This document shows, one piece after another, positions 17,262-25,617 of a stretch of DNA of 64,000 nucleotides (positions are counted from its first letter, which is position 1; every line of letters begins with the position of its first letter). The notes beneath the pieces are model-generated. The model had not been told where the DNA came from. It did not search any database and saw only the letters and a program-made list of their open reading frames with translations. Source of the stretch: Chitinophagales bacterium (lineage in GTDB: Bacteria > Bacteroidota > Bacteroidia > Chitinophagales > LD1); the NCBI GenBank assembly GCA_019638515.1, contig JAHBTS010000003.1:124001-188000 (forward strand), given 5' to 3'. A program made the position numbers and the translations under genes.

Positions 17262-20200
17262 ATGAACAACATCCAGCATATTACAACCGCTTACCAGCAA
17301 CACCCCACCATACAAAAAATTGCACAAGCACTCCAAACTTCCCAACCTTCCGATTTATTCTTAAAAGGACTGGTAGGCTCTATGGATGCTTTTGTTGCAG
17401 CAGGTATTTTCCATCACTCAAATGCAAACCATCTTTTTATTTTAAGTGAGAAAGAAGAAGCAGCCTACTTTCAAAATAACTTACAGACTCTTTTAGAAAA
17501 GAAAGATATTTTCTTCTTCCCCGATTCGTTTAAACGCCCCCAGCAATTAGATGAACTAAACAACAACAACGTATTGCTGCGCACCGAAACCATCAACCGA
17601 ATTACCAACCCCAATAGCCGTGCAGAATTAATAGTAAGCTACCCCGAAGCTCTTTTCGAAAAAGTAGTAAAAGCCGAAGAACTTACCAAGCAAACACTCC
17701 ACCTCAAAACAGGTGAAAAATTCGATGTGGACTTTGCCATAGACCTATTGGTAGAGTTTGAATTTGAAAGAGTTGATTTTGTATATGAACCGGGGCAATT
17801 TAGCATTAGAGGCGGCATTGTAGATATCTATTCTTTTGGAAACGAATTTCCTTACAGAATAGAACTGTTTGGAAACGATATAGAAAGCATTCGCACTTTC
17901 GACCCCATATCGCAACTATCGCAGAAAAAAATAGAAAGAGTAAGTATTGTTCCCAACATACAAACCCATTTTACCAACGAAAAGAAAACAGCCGTTTTCG
18001 AAGCACTTCCACCCAACACTATTGTTTGGATAAAAGATGTACAATCTGTTCTAAACATACTAAACACCCTCATGAATAAAGCAGAAACGCTGTTTCAAAA
18101 AGGTGTTTCGCAACTGCACGAAAAACATCCGCTGCGCGAAGGAAGCCCCGCAAAAGTATTCCTTTCCGAGGCCGATTTTCTCAACAACATCCGCCAATTT
18201 CACCTTATAGAATTTGGTCGAAATTCCTTCTTTAATGCCAAAGAAAAATTCGAGTTTCATGCTAAGCCACAACCCTCCTTCAACAAAAATTTCAACCTAC
18301 TCATTAGCGATTTAAAAGCCAATGCCGAAGCGCCAATCACCAACTTTATTTTTGCAGAAAACCCCAAACAAATTGAGCGCTTCTATGCTATTTTTGACGA
18401 CCTTAAAGCCAACGTTCCATTTACACCCATTTACAGCGGCATACACAGTGGGTTTATAGACGATGACCTAAAAATTGCTTGCTACACCGATCACCAAATC
18501 TTTAACCGATACCACAAATACAATCTGCGCCAAGGCTTTTCCGGAGACAAGGCCATGCTCATGAAAACCATTCGAGAGTTAAAACCGGGCGATTTTGTAA
18601 CACATATAGACCACGGTGTGGGCGTATATTCCGGGCTTGAAAAGATTGAAATAAACGGGCAAGCACAAGAAACCGTTCGGCTTATTTATGCCGGAAACGA
18701 TATTCTGTATGTGGGCATTCAATCACTTCACAAAATTTCTAAGTATATAGGCAAAGATGGCGACCCACCACGCGTAAACAAACTCGGCACCGATACCTGG
18801 GCAAACCTTAAGAAAAAAACAAAAAAGAAAATTAAAGAAATTGCCTTCGATCTCATTCAACTGTATGCCCGAAGAAAATCGGCAAAGGGCTTTCAATTTT
18901 CGCCCGATGGTTATTTACAAAACGAACTCGAAGCAAGCTTTATTTATGAGGATACTCCCGACCAAGCCAAAGCTACCGAAGATGTAAAACGCGATATGCA
19001 GGCACTTCACCCAATGGACAGATTGGTGTGTGGCGATGTGGGTTTCGGCAAAACAGAAGTGGCCATACGCGCAGCATTTAAAGCCGCCTGCGATGGAAAA
19101 CAAGTTGCCGTACTCGTGCCCACCACCATTCTTGCATTGCAGCACTATAAAAACTTTAAAGAACGCTTAAGCGAATTTCCTATTGAAGTAGATTACCTCA
19201 ACCGCTTTAAAACCGCAAAGGAAAAAACCGATACGCTAAAGCGGCTAGAAGAAGGCAAAACCAACATTATTATTGGCACACACGCACTGGTGGGCAAGCG
19301 CGTAAAATTCAAAGATTTAGGATTACTGGTAATTGACGAAGAGCAAAAATTTGGAGTAGGTGTAAAAGAAACGCTCAAAGAATTAAAATCAAACATAGAC
19401 TCGCTTACCCTCACCGCCACGCCCATTCCGCGCACACTACAATTTAGCATGATGGGCGCACGCGACCTTAGCATCATAAACACACCACCTCCCAACAGGC
19501 AAGGCGTAGTTACCGAAGTGCATCCGCTCGACCCCGATATTATTCGCGAAGCTATGGAGCGCGAAATTTACCGTGGCGGACAAGTATTCTTTGTTCACAA
19601 TAAGGTAAAAGACATTGCCGAAGTAAAACTGATGCTGCAAAAAATTGTACCCAATGTAGATATTGGCGTAGCACACGGGCAAATGGAAGGTGAGCAATTA
19701 GAAGAAGTAATTATGCGCTTCATAAACCGCGAGTTCGATGTATTGCTCAGCACCAATATTATTGAAAGCGGTATTGATATTCCCAATGCCAATACTATTA
19801 TCATAAACAATGCCCACCAGTTTGGCTTGAGCGATTTGCACCAACTGCGTGGCAGGGTAGGCAGAAGCAATAAACAAGCATTTTGTTACCTGTTTTCGCC
19901 ACCGCTCAGCACCCTTTCAAACGAATCTAAACAACGCCTAAAAACTATCGAAGAATTTAGTGAACTGGGTAGCGGCTTTAATATAGCCATGCGCGATTTA
20001 GATATACGAGGAGCAGGAAATTTATTGGGAGGTGAACAAAGTGGCTTTATTGCCGAAATTGGCATGGAAGTATATCAGAAAATACTAGACGAAGCTGTTC
20101 GTGAACTCAAAGAATCTGACTTTAAAGAGCTATACCAAGAAGAACTGGCACACTCCCGCGAATACACCCGCGACTGTGCCATAGAAACAGATTTAGAAAT

Positions 20201-20657
20201 GCTTATTCCCGATAATTATGTAAAAAGTAATACCGAAAGAATGCTCCTATATCGCGAGCTAAACGAAGTAAAAGATGAATCGGGTTTAGAAAAATTTCGC
20301 GCGCAACTAAACGATCGTTTTGGAAAAGTACCACACCAAGTTTTAGAATTATTCAATGCCGTTAGAGTAAAATGGTTGGCAACACAATTAGGTATGGAGC
20401 GCATTATTCTAAAAAACAAACAACTTAAATGCTACTTTATAGAAAACCAAACAGCTGTATTCTACTCCTCAGATACCTTCTCTAAAATACTCACGTACGT
20501 GCAGCAGTTTAAAGGTGGCATGTACTTGCGCGAAACCGAAAAACACCTGGTGCTCACCGTAGAAAATATAGCTTCCATAAAGGTAGCCATGGAAAAGCTA
20601 ACACACATACACCGATTTATTAGCGAAAAAGCGATAGAAACAGAAGATGTAAAATAG
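17262..20657 (+). CDS. mfd: Transcription-repair coupling factor
   Basis: Mfd removes RNA polymerase stalled at DNA lesions and recruits UvrA for nucleotide excision repair. The 1131-residue protein has the expected order: a UvrB-like N-terminal region (about 1-330), the RNA-polymerase-interaction (CarD-like) domain (about 430-500), and a RecG-like superfamily 2 helicase. The helicase has Walker A GDVGFGKTEVA near residue 590, the VIDEEQKFG box near 690, LTATPIPRTLQ, and RGRVGRSNKQAFCYL near 865. The C-terminal TRCF domain follows (about 980-1090). Length matches the family. The ATG at 17262 starts the usual N-terminus. Confidence 0.97.
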   Translation: MNNIQHITTAYQQHPTIQKIAQALQTSQPSDLFLKGLVGSMDAFVAAGIFHHSNANHLFILSEKEEAAYFQNNLQTLLEKKDIFFFPDSFKRPQQLDELNNNNVLLRTETINRITNPNSRAELIVSYPEALFEKVVKAEELTKQTLHLKTGEKFDVDFAIDLLVEFEFERVDFVYEPGQFSIRGGIVDIYSFGNEFPYRIELFGNDIESIRTFDPISQLSQKKIERVSIVPNIQTHFTNEKKTAVFEALPPNTIVWIKDVQSVLNILNTLMNKAETLFQKGVSQLHEKHPLREGSPAKVFLSEADFLNNIRQFHLIEFGRNSFFNAKEKFEFHAKPQPSFNKNFNLLISDLKANAEAPITNFIFAENPKQIERFYAIFDDLKANVPFTPIYSGIHSGFIDDDLKIACYTDHQIFNRYHKYNLRQGFSGDKAMLMKTIRELKPGDFVTHIDHGVGVYSGLEKIEINGQAQETVRLIYAGNDILYVGIQSLHKISKYIGKDGDPPRVNKLGTDTWANLKKKTKKKIKEIAFDLIQLYARRKSAKGFQFSPDGYLQNELEASFIYEDTPDQAKATEDVKRDMQALHPMDRLVCGDVGFGKTEVAIRAAFKAACDGKQVAVLVPTTILALQHYKNFKERLSEFPIEVDYLNRFKTAKEKTDTLKRLEEGKTNIIIGTHALVGKRVKFKDLGLLVIDEEQKFGVGVKETLKELKSNIDSLTLTATPIPRTLQFSMMGARDLSIINTPPPNRQGVVTEVHPLDPDIIREAMEREIYRGGQVFFVHNKVKDIAEVKLMLQKIVPNVDIGVAHGQMEGEQLEEVIMRFINREFDVLLSTNIIESGIDIPNANTIIINNAHQFGLSDLHQLRGRVGRSNKQAFCYLFSPPLSTLSNESKQRLKTIEEFSELGSGFNIAMRDLDIRGAGNLLGGEQSGFIAEIGMEVYQKILDEAVRELKESDFKELYQEELAHSREYTRDCAIETDLEMLIPDNYVKSNTERMLLYRELNEVKDESGLEKFRAQLNDRFGKVPHQVLELFNAVRVKWLATQLGMERIILKNKQLKCYFIENQTAVFYSSDTFSKILTYVQQFKGGMYLRETEKHLVLTVENIASIKVAMEKLTHIHRFISEKAIETEDVK

Positions 20658-20661
20658 CAAA

Positions 20662-20698
20662 AAAGCGAGGCGGCTCCGGTACGGAGCCGCCTCGCTTT
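20662..20698. terminator. Strong bidirectional terminator hairpin
   Basis: A 17-bp perfect inverted repeat (20662-20678 and 20682-20698) around a three-base gta loop lies between the convergent mfd and trxB genes. The stem core is GC-rich and the outer ends are A/T runs, so each strand reads GC-rich stem then T-rich. This is the layout of a shared intrinsic terminator. Confidence 0.92.
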
Positions 20699-20721
20699 CA
20701 TCGTTTTAATACTCTCTTTTT

Positions 20722-21666
20722 TTAATGCAACCCTTGTTCGCTCAACCAGCGCTCTGCTTCTAAAGCCGCCATACATCCGCTACCCGCAGCAGTTACTGCC
20801 TGCCTATATACTTTATCTTGAACATCGCCACATGCATATACTCCGGCTATTTTAGTTCTAGGAGTACCGCTCTGCGTAACAATATAACCTTGGTCATCGG
20901 TTTCAAGAAAATTGCTAAACACATCTGAGTTTGGTTTATGCCCAATGGCTACAAAAAATCCTTTAATTGGAATTTCAGTTGTTTCACCCGTTTTACTATT
21001 GCGAATACGCACGGCTTCTACTGCGCTTTCGCCAAGTATTTCATCGGTTTCGCTATTCCAATATACTTTAATATTGGGTGTTGCCAATACGCGATCTTGC
21101 ATAATTTTAGAAGCGCGCATTTCATCTCTCCTTACAATCATGTGCACGGTAGTGCAAAGCTTAGAAAGGTATATTGCTTCTTCGCAAGCAGTATCGCCTG
21201 CTCCTACAATTGCCACTTCGGTATTTTTATAGAAAAATCCATCGCAAACGGCACAAGCACTTACTCCGCTGCCATTTAATCGCTGTTCGCTCGGTAAGCC
21301 AAGCCACTTTGCTTCAGCTCCGGTAGCAATAATTACACTGTGAGCTTCTATCAACTTTTCTCCATCTATCCATACTTTTTTGGGAGAAGTAGAAAAGTCC
21401 ACCTTCGTAGCCATCCCAAAATTTATTTCAGTACCAAAGCGCTCTGCCTGCTGCTTAAAATCCTCCATCATTTCGGGACCTAAAATTCCTTTAGGATAAC
21501 CCGGATAATTCTCTACATCAGTAGTATTCATCAATTGCCCACCTTGTTGCAAACCTGTGTACATTACGGGTCTTAAGTTAGCTCGAGCTGCATAGATAGC
21601 AGCAGTATAGCCTGCCGGCCCGGAGCCAATAATTAAACAGTTGATGGTGTTAGTTTCGTTGCTCAT
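20722..21666 (-). CDS. trxB: Thioredoxin-disulfide reductase
   Basis: This flavoenzyme uses NADPH to reduce thioredoxin in the cytoplasm. The 314 residues show the FAD motif IGSGPAGYTAAIYAA (13-27), the redox pair C138-A-V-C141 followed by DGFF, the NADPH motif VGAGDTACEEA near 155-165, and the terminal YACGDVQD FAD loop. Length matches low-molecular-weight TrxB. The gene follows the CcmF-like gene by 25 bases on the same strand and probably shares its transcript. The pairing of a thiol-redox enzyme with cytochrome c maturation makes sense, though a link here is inference. Confidence 0.97.
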   Translation of the reverse strand: MSNETNTINCLIIGSGPAGYTAAIYAARANLRPVMYTGLQQGGQLMNTTDVENYPGYPKGILGPEMMEDFKQQAERFGTEINFGMATKVDFSTSPKKVWIDGEKLIEAHSVIIATGAEAKWLGLPSEQRLNGSGVSACAVCDGFFYKNTEVAIVGAGDTACEEAIYLSKLCTTVHMIVRRDEMRASKIMQDRVLATPNIKVYWNSETDEILGESAVEAVRIRNSKTGETTEIPIKGFFVAIGHKPNSDVFSNFLETDDQGYIVTQSGTPRTKIAGVYACGDVQDKVYRQAVTAAGSGCMAALEAERWLSEQGLH

Positions 21667-21691
21667 ATTCTATGGTATTTAATAGCTGTGT

Positions 21692-24184
21692 TTATTTTTT
21701 CATTCTTCTATATCCGCTAAATAGCGCTCCAATAAAAGTAATAATACTGCCTAACCACACTAAGTTTATATAAGGGAATATTATTGCTTTTAGAATAACA
21801 AAATCGAGCGGCTTTTCTTTTTCGCGTACCGAAACTGAGAACTTTTTCGATTCCGGATTTATCTTCAGTACGTTAAAAGTTAATCCCGCTTCTTCTACCG
21901 AAGACGGAATGGTAGTTACCGTATTGCCATTTTTAGTATCTATAACAAATACCGGTTCTGAATGAAAAGCTGCCCCTTCTAAAGTTTTGGTAACCAGCAC
22001 CGGAGCCACAACAATTTTACCTGTCTGTTCCATACCATCGGGTAGTTTTGGCTCTGTGTTTACACTTTCAAAAACAGTATAAGAACTAAGATTAAAGAAA
22101 GTATCGCCTATGGCAATTTCGTAAGTGCGGGTAGTATCGCGCAGGGTTTCATTATTAGGCACGCTCGAAACATGGGTAAATACATCTTTCGTAAGGTAGT
22201 GCTTGGTATCTGGGTTGGCAAGCAATCCCATTTTAGGGTTAATTTGTGCATTAGGCAAGAGTTGAAAATCTTCAACAATGTTTCCTTTATCGTCTTTGCG
22301 CTTATAGTCCACTATATAGTAATTATTAGGGCCTTCGGTTTTCATTCCTTTATAGCTTACCATGTAGCCTCCCATGCGCGAAACGCTGTCTTTCAGCAAT
22401 AAAATATTTTCAACTTTTTCGTTGTCCTTAAAGTTTGAACCAAAATCTACCCCACTGCTATTCACCGAAATTACACTCTTCTTTCCCTGCGAAATCAATG
22501 CTCCCACCAAAAATAATCCGAAGCCAAAATGCGTGATAGAAGCTCCGCTTACTTTCCAATTACGCTTCAATACAAAAATAATATACAACAAGTTACCCAC
22601 CGCAGCATATACCGAAGCAAAGAGCATTAAAAAGAACCTGCTTACAAAAGGAAACTTCACAAAAAACCAAGAAGCAGTTTTACTGCCGTCAATTAAATAC
22701 TGCTCCGTGAAACTTATTTTTAATCCCCACGCAATACCCAACGATAGCACCAGCGAAATACCCAACGAAATATACATCCACTTAATGGTAGAAGGCAAGC
22801 GCTTACTTTTGTATGCCAAGTATTGAATAGAAGCCGTAAGTAATGCTGCAATAATTCCGATCCATATTTGAATGCTGTTGTAATGTTCAATTACATTTTC
22901 CGGTGGAGCCAACTCTAAACCAAACAGTTTGTTCCAAACCGGAATAGATGTAGAGAAAGTCATTTGTACCGCACTCAACAGCATTACCAAAGCACCAATA
23001 AACATCCAAAACTCGCGCGATAGCCATTCTTCTTCTTTTTCAACCTTAGGCATGGCAGGATAGCGAATGGCCAACAATAAAAACGATGGAATAGCAAAAG
23101 CCGCCATGTACACCACCAACTGCCCTGTCATTCCCAAATCGGTAAATGCGTGTACAGAAGTATCGCCCAAAATACCACTGCGCGTTAAAAACGTAGAATA
23201 CAAAACCGTTACAAACCCTAGAATATAAAATACAAAAGTGGAAACAAGCGAATGGCCCGTATGCTTAAAAATGAGGTGTGTATGCAAGCCTGCAACCACC
23301 AAAAGCCAAGGCACAAAACTCATATTTTCAACCGGATCCCATGCCCAAAAACCACCAAAACTAAGGCTCTCGTAAGCCCATGCCCCACCCATTAAAATAC
23401 CGGCACCCAGCAGCGCTACCGAAAACAAAGTCCACGGCAAAGCCGGCTTTACCCAGCCGGAAAAATCTTTGCGTAATAAAGCGCCAATTGCAAATGCAAA
23501 CGGCACACTTACCGAAGCAAAACCTAAAAACAATATTGGCGGGTGAATGGTCATCCAATAATTTTGTAATAGAGGATTCAAGCCATTTCCATCGGCAATA
23601 AAATTTAAATAATCCGGCTTTTGAAAAATAGGAGCTTGCGCCATTTCATCGCGTAAAAGCACAAAAGGATTACTTCCAATTTTATGCCCAAACACATACA
23701 CCCCCAACACCATACTGCCCAAAAAAAACTGTGTAAGACTCAACGTACCCATTACCGGATACTCCCACTCTTTTAGTGTTTTTATACCCACAAAACCAAG
23801 CACCACAATCCAAAATTGCCATAGCAAAAAACTACCTTCCTGCCCTTCCCAAAAACTACTGATAATATATTTCATGGGTAATTCGGTAGAAGAATGCCTC
23901 CAAGCATAATGATACTCAAACCAATGGTTTAAAATCATTACAAAAAGCAACACAAAAACTCCGAATACAGAAAAACCATGTGCCACAAACGAAGACCGCG
24001 AAATTACTTTCCACGAAAGTTCATCTTTTCGGCAACAGGCATACTCTGCAGAAAAATATGCAATGGTTGAAACCAACGAAGCAAAAAAACTAAGCAGCAA
24101 AAAGAAGAAACCAAGATGCCCGAGCCATAAGTGCTCTCCAATAAAACCGCCTGAACCAAATCGTTGTGTAAAAAACTCTAACAT
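21692..24184 (-). CDS. ccmF: Cytochrome c biogenesis haem lyase, CcmF/CcsA-type
   Basis: This 830-residue integral membrane protein has many transmembrane segments and the haem-handling WWD-type signature FWAWDPVENMSFVPWL near residue 280. The periplasmic-loop histidines of the family also seem to be present. It belongs to the CcmF/NrfE family, which attaches haem to apocytochrome c. It is longer than E. coli CcmF (about 650 residues): a soluble C-terminal region (about 570-810) with NSSGVDFGSNFKDNEKVEN, and a final membrane helix near 805-823, account for the extra length. A glycosyltransferase gene precedes it and trxB follows 25 bases later. The subclass name is my judgement. Confidence 0.88.
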   Translation of the reverse strand: MLEFFTQRFGSGGFIGEHLWLGHLGFFFLLLSFFASLVSTIAYFSAEYACCRKDELSWKVISRSSFVAHGFSVFGVFVLLFVMILNHWFEYHYAWRHSSTELPMKYIISSFWEGQEGSFLLWQFWIVVLGFVGIKTLKEWEYPVMGTLSLTQFFLGSMVLGVYVFGHKIGSNPFVLLRDEMAQAPIFQKPDYLNFIADGNGLNPLLQNYWMTIHPPILFLGFASVSVPFAFAIGALLRKDFSGWVKPALPWTLFSVALLGAGILMGGAWAYESLSFGGFWAWDPVENMSFVPWLLVVAGLHTHLIFKHTGHSLVSTFVFYILGFVTVLYSTFLTRSGILGDTSVHAFTDLGMTGQLVVYMAAFAIPSFLLLAIRYPAMPKVEKEEEWLSREFWMFIGALVMLLSAVQMTFSTSIPVWNKLFGLELAPPENVIEHYNSIQIWIGIIAALLTASIQYLAYKSKRLPSTIKWMYISLGISLVLSLGIAWGLKISFTEQYLIDGSKTASWFFVKFPFVSRFFLMLFASVYAAVGNLLYIIFVLKRNWKVSGASITHFGFGLFLVGALISQGKKSVISVNSSGVDFGSNFKDNEKVENILLLKDSVSRMGGYMVSYKGMKTEGPNNYYIVDYKRKDDKGNIVEDFQLLPNAQINPKMGLLANPDTKHYLTKDVFTHVSSVPNNETLRDTTRTYEIAIGDTFFNLSSYTVFESVNTEPKLPDGMEQTGKIVVAPVLVTKTLEGAAFHSEPVFVIDTKNGNTVTTIPSSVEEAGLTFNVLKINPESKKFSVSVREKEKPLDFVILKAIIFPYINLVWLGSIITFIGALFSGYRRMKK

Positions 24185-24280
24185 ATCAAGTTGCTATTTC
24201 AACCACAAAGTGCAATGATAGTAAGTTAAGATTTTTAAAACTGTGTTTTGTAGATAATTGGCAATTCAATTTACTACACA

Positions 24281-25447
24281 CTATCCAACCCTACGCCCGC
24301 GCCAACGGTAGCGTCCGCTTAAACTCAGCAAGCCAACTACCACAATATAAAAGATGTGTAGAATCTCTAAAAACGGAAGCAGCAACAGCAACCACAACTT
24401 TTTAAAGAAACTAAAAATCGGTACACAAAAAAGAAAATCGCTAAAGAGCTTAGTACCCAGCGCTATTGCTCCCGGCAGCAAAGGTGTAAGCTGCCTTGTT
24501 TGCACAAATCCATATATTGAAAAAGCTACAGCACCTACCACCAGTAAATTAAACATATACGCAAAAAACAATTGCAACTTCACCCACCAGCCGGCATAGC
24601 CCGCACTCTTACTCACCCACCGTATCCGCTGGCCAAAGAAATTAAATAATCCTTTTTCGGGTTGGGTAAACACTACTGCATCAAAATGCTTTACAAACCC
24701 AATTCCATTGCTATACTTCTCATACACCTTCTGCATTAAAAAAATATCATCGCCCGATGGCACATCATTGTTTCCTTTAAAGCCTTCCAATTCCCGAAAA
24801 GTTTCTTTGGCATACATTAAGTTGGCACCACTGCACATAGTAGGTTTGCCTGCTGCAATGGTAGCTCCGGTAATACCCATCAATGTCATTACATCAGCCT
24901 GCTGTAGCAATTGCAGTGGAGTATATGCGGGCTTCACCAAAATCGGTGCCGTAACTAGCTTGTAACTGTTTTCAACAAAAAAAGAAACCATAGTTGGCAA
25001 CCAATTTTCGCCCCTAATACAATCGCCATCGGTAGTAATAATTATATCGCCCTGCGCATTTTTTATCCCAATAGAAATAGCCTCTTTTTTATTGGGTTTC
25101 TTTTCGCCTCGGTCGCTTAAATACTGTTGCAAATCAAACAATCGCAATGCAGGAAAATTAAGTTCGCGCACAATTTTCCGTGTATCGTCAATGCTATAAT
25201 CATCCACCACAATTACCTCGTATAAATGCTTGGGATAATTTTGATTAAACAAATGCTCTATGCAAGCGTGGATGTTCTTTTCTTCGTTGCGAACCGGCAC
25301 CACTATTGTAACCGTTACTTCCTTACTTTTTGCAGAAGGTACAAAGTACGGCTGCTTTAACCAATACACAAAAAAATAAAGCACCATGAGCAAATACATT
25401 GCTGCCACTGCCGACACAACTACGAGTATCAATAAATCACTTTCCAT
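24281..25447 (-). CDS. Glycosyltransferase family 2, membrane-bound
   Basis: This 388-residue GT-A enzyme has an N-terminal membrane segment (about 6-28), a catalytic domain with VPVRNEEKNIHACI (about 50-63), the aspartates ITTDGDC and an acceptor-side GQRIRWVSKSA box near 275, and two or three membrane segments at the C-terminus (about 290-380). This layout is typical of processive or lipid-linked glycosyltransferases with a QxxRW motif. The sugar and acceptor are unknown. It precedes the CcmF-like gene by 96 bases and is divergent from carB. Confidence 0.92.
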   Translation of the reverse strand: MESDLLILVVVSAVAAMYLLMVLYFFVYWLKQPYFVPSAKSKEVTVTIVVPVRNEEKNIHACIEHLFNQNYPKHLYEVIVVDDYSIDDTRKIVRELNFPALRLFDLQQYLSDRGEKKPNKKEAISIGIKNAQGDIIITTDGDCIRGENWLPTMVSFFVENSYKLVTAPILVKPAYTPLQLLQQADVMTLMGITGATIAAGKPTMCSGANLMYAKETFRELEGFKGNNDVPSGDDIFLMQKVYEKYSNGIGFVKHFDAVVFTQPEKGLFNFFGQRIRWVSKSAGYAGWWVKLQLFFAYMFNLLVVGAVAFSIYGFVQTRQLTPLLPGAIALGTKLFSDFLFCVPIFSFFKKLWLLLLLPFLEILHIFYIVVVGLLSLSGRYRWRGRRVG

Positions 25448-25547
25448 ACAAATAAACCGCGAATATGGAGCGCAAAAACATTATTCTTCAGAAATACAAT
25501 CCACATAGCGGGATAACAATTCTCTAAAAAAAATAGGCGTATCCTCT

Positions 25548-25555
25548 TATCTTCG
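25548..25555 (+). promoter_or_regulatory. Candidate -7 element (TATCTTCG) for carB
   Basis: The bases TATCTTCG match TAnnTTTG in seven of eight positions and lie 62 bases upstream of the carB ATG. No TTG at -33 spacing is visible, so this is a weak call. Confidence 0.3.
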
Positions 25556-25617
25556 CACGATTTTTGAAGTCGCTCGTTCTTCAAAACATCACTATTTCTA
25601 ATCTTCAAATTGAATAG

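Noticed and set aside
17189..17449. Open frame overlapping the start of mfd in another frame
   Set aside because: It overlaps mfd coding sequence by most of its length, has no recognisable features and mfd is certain.
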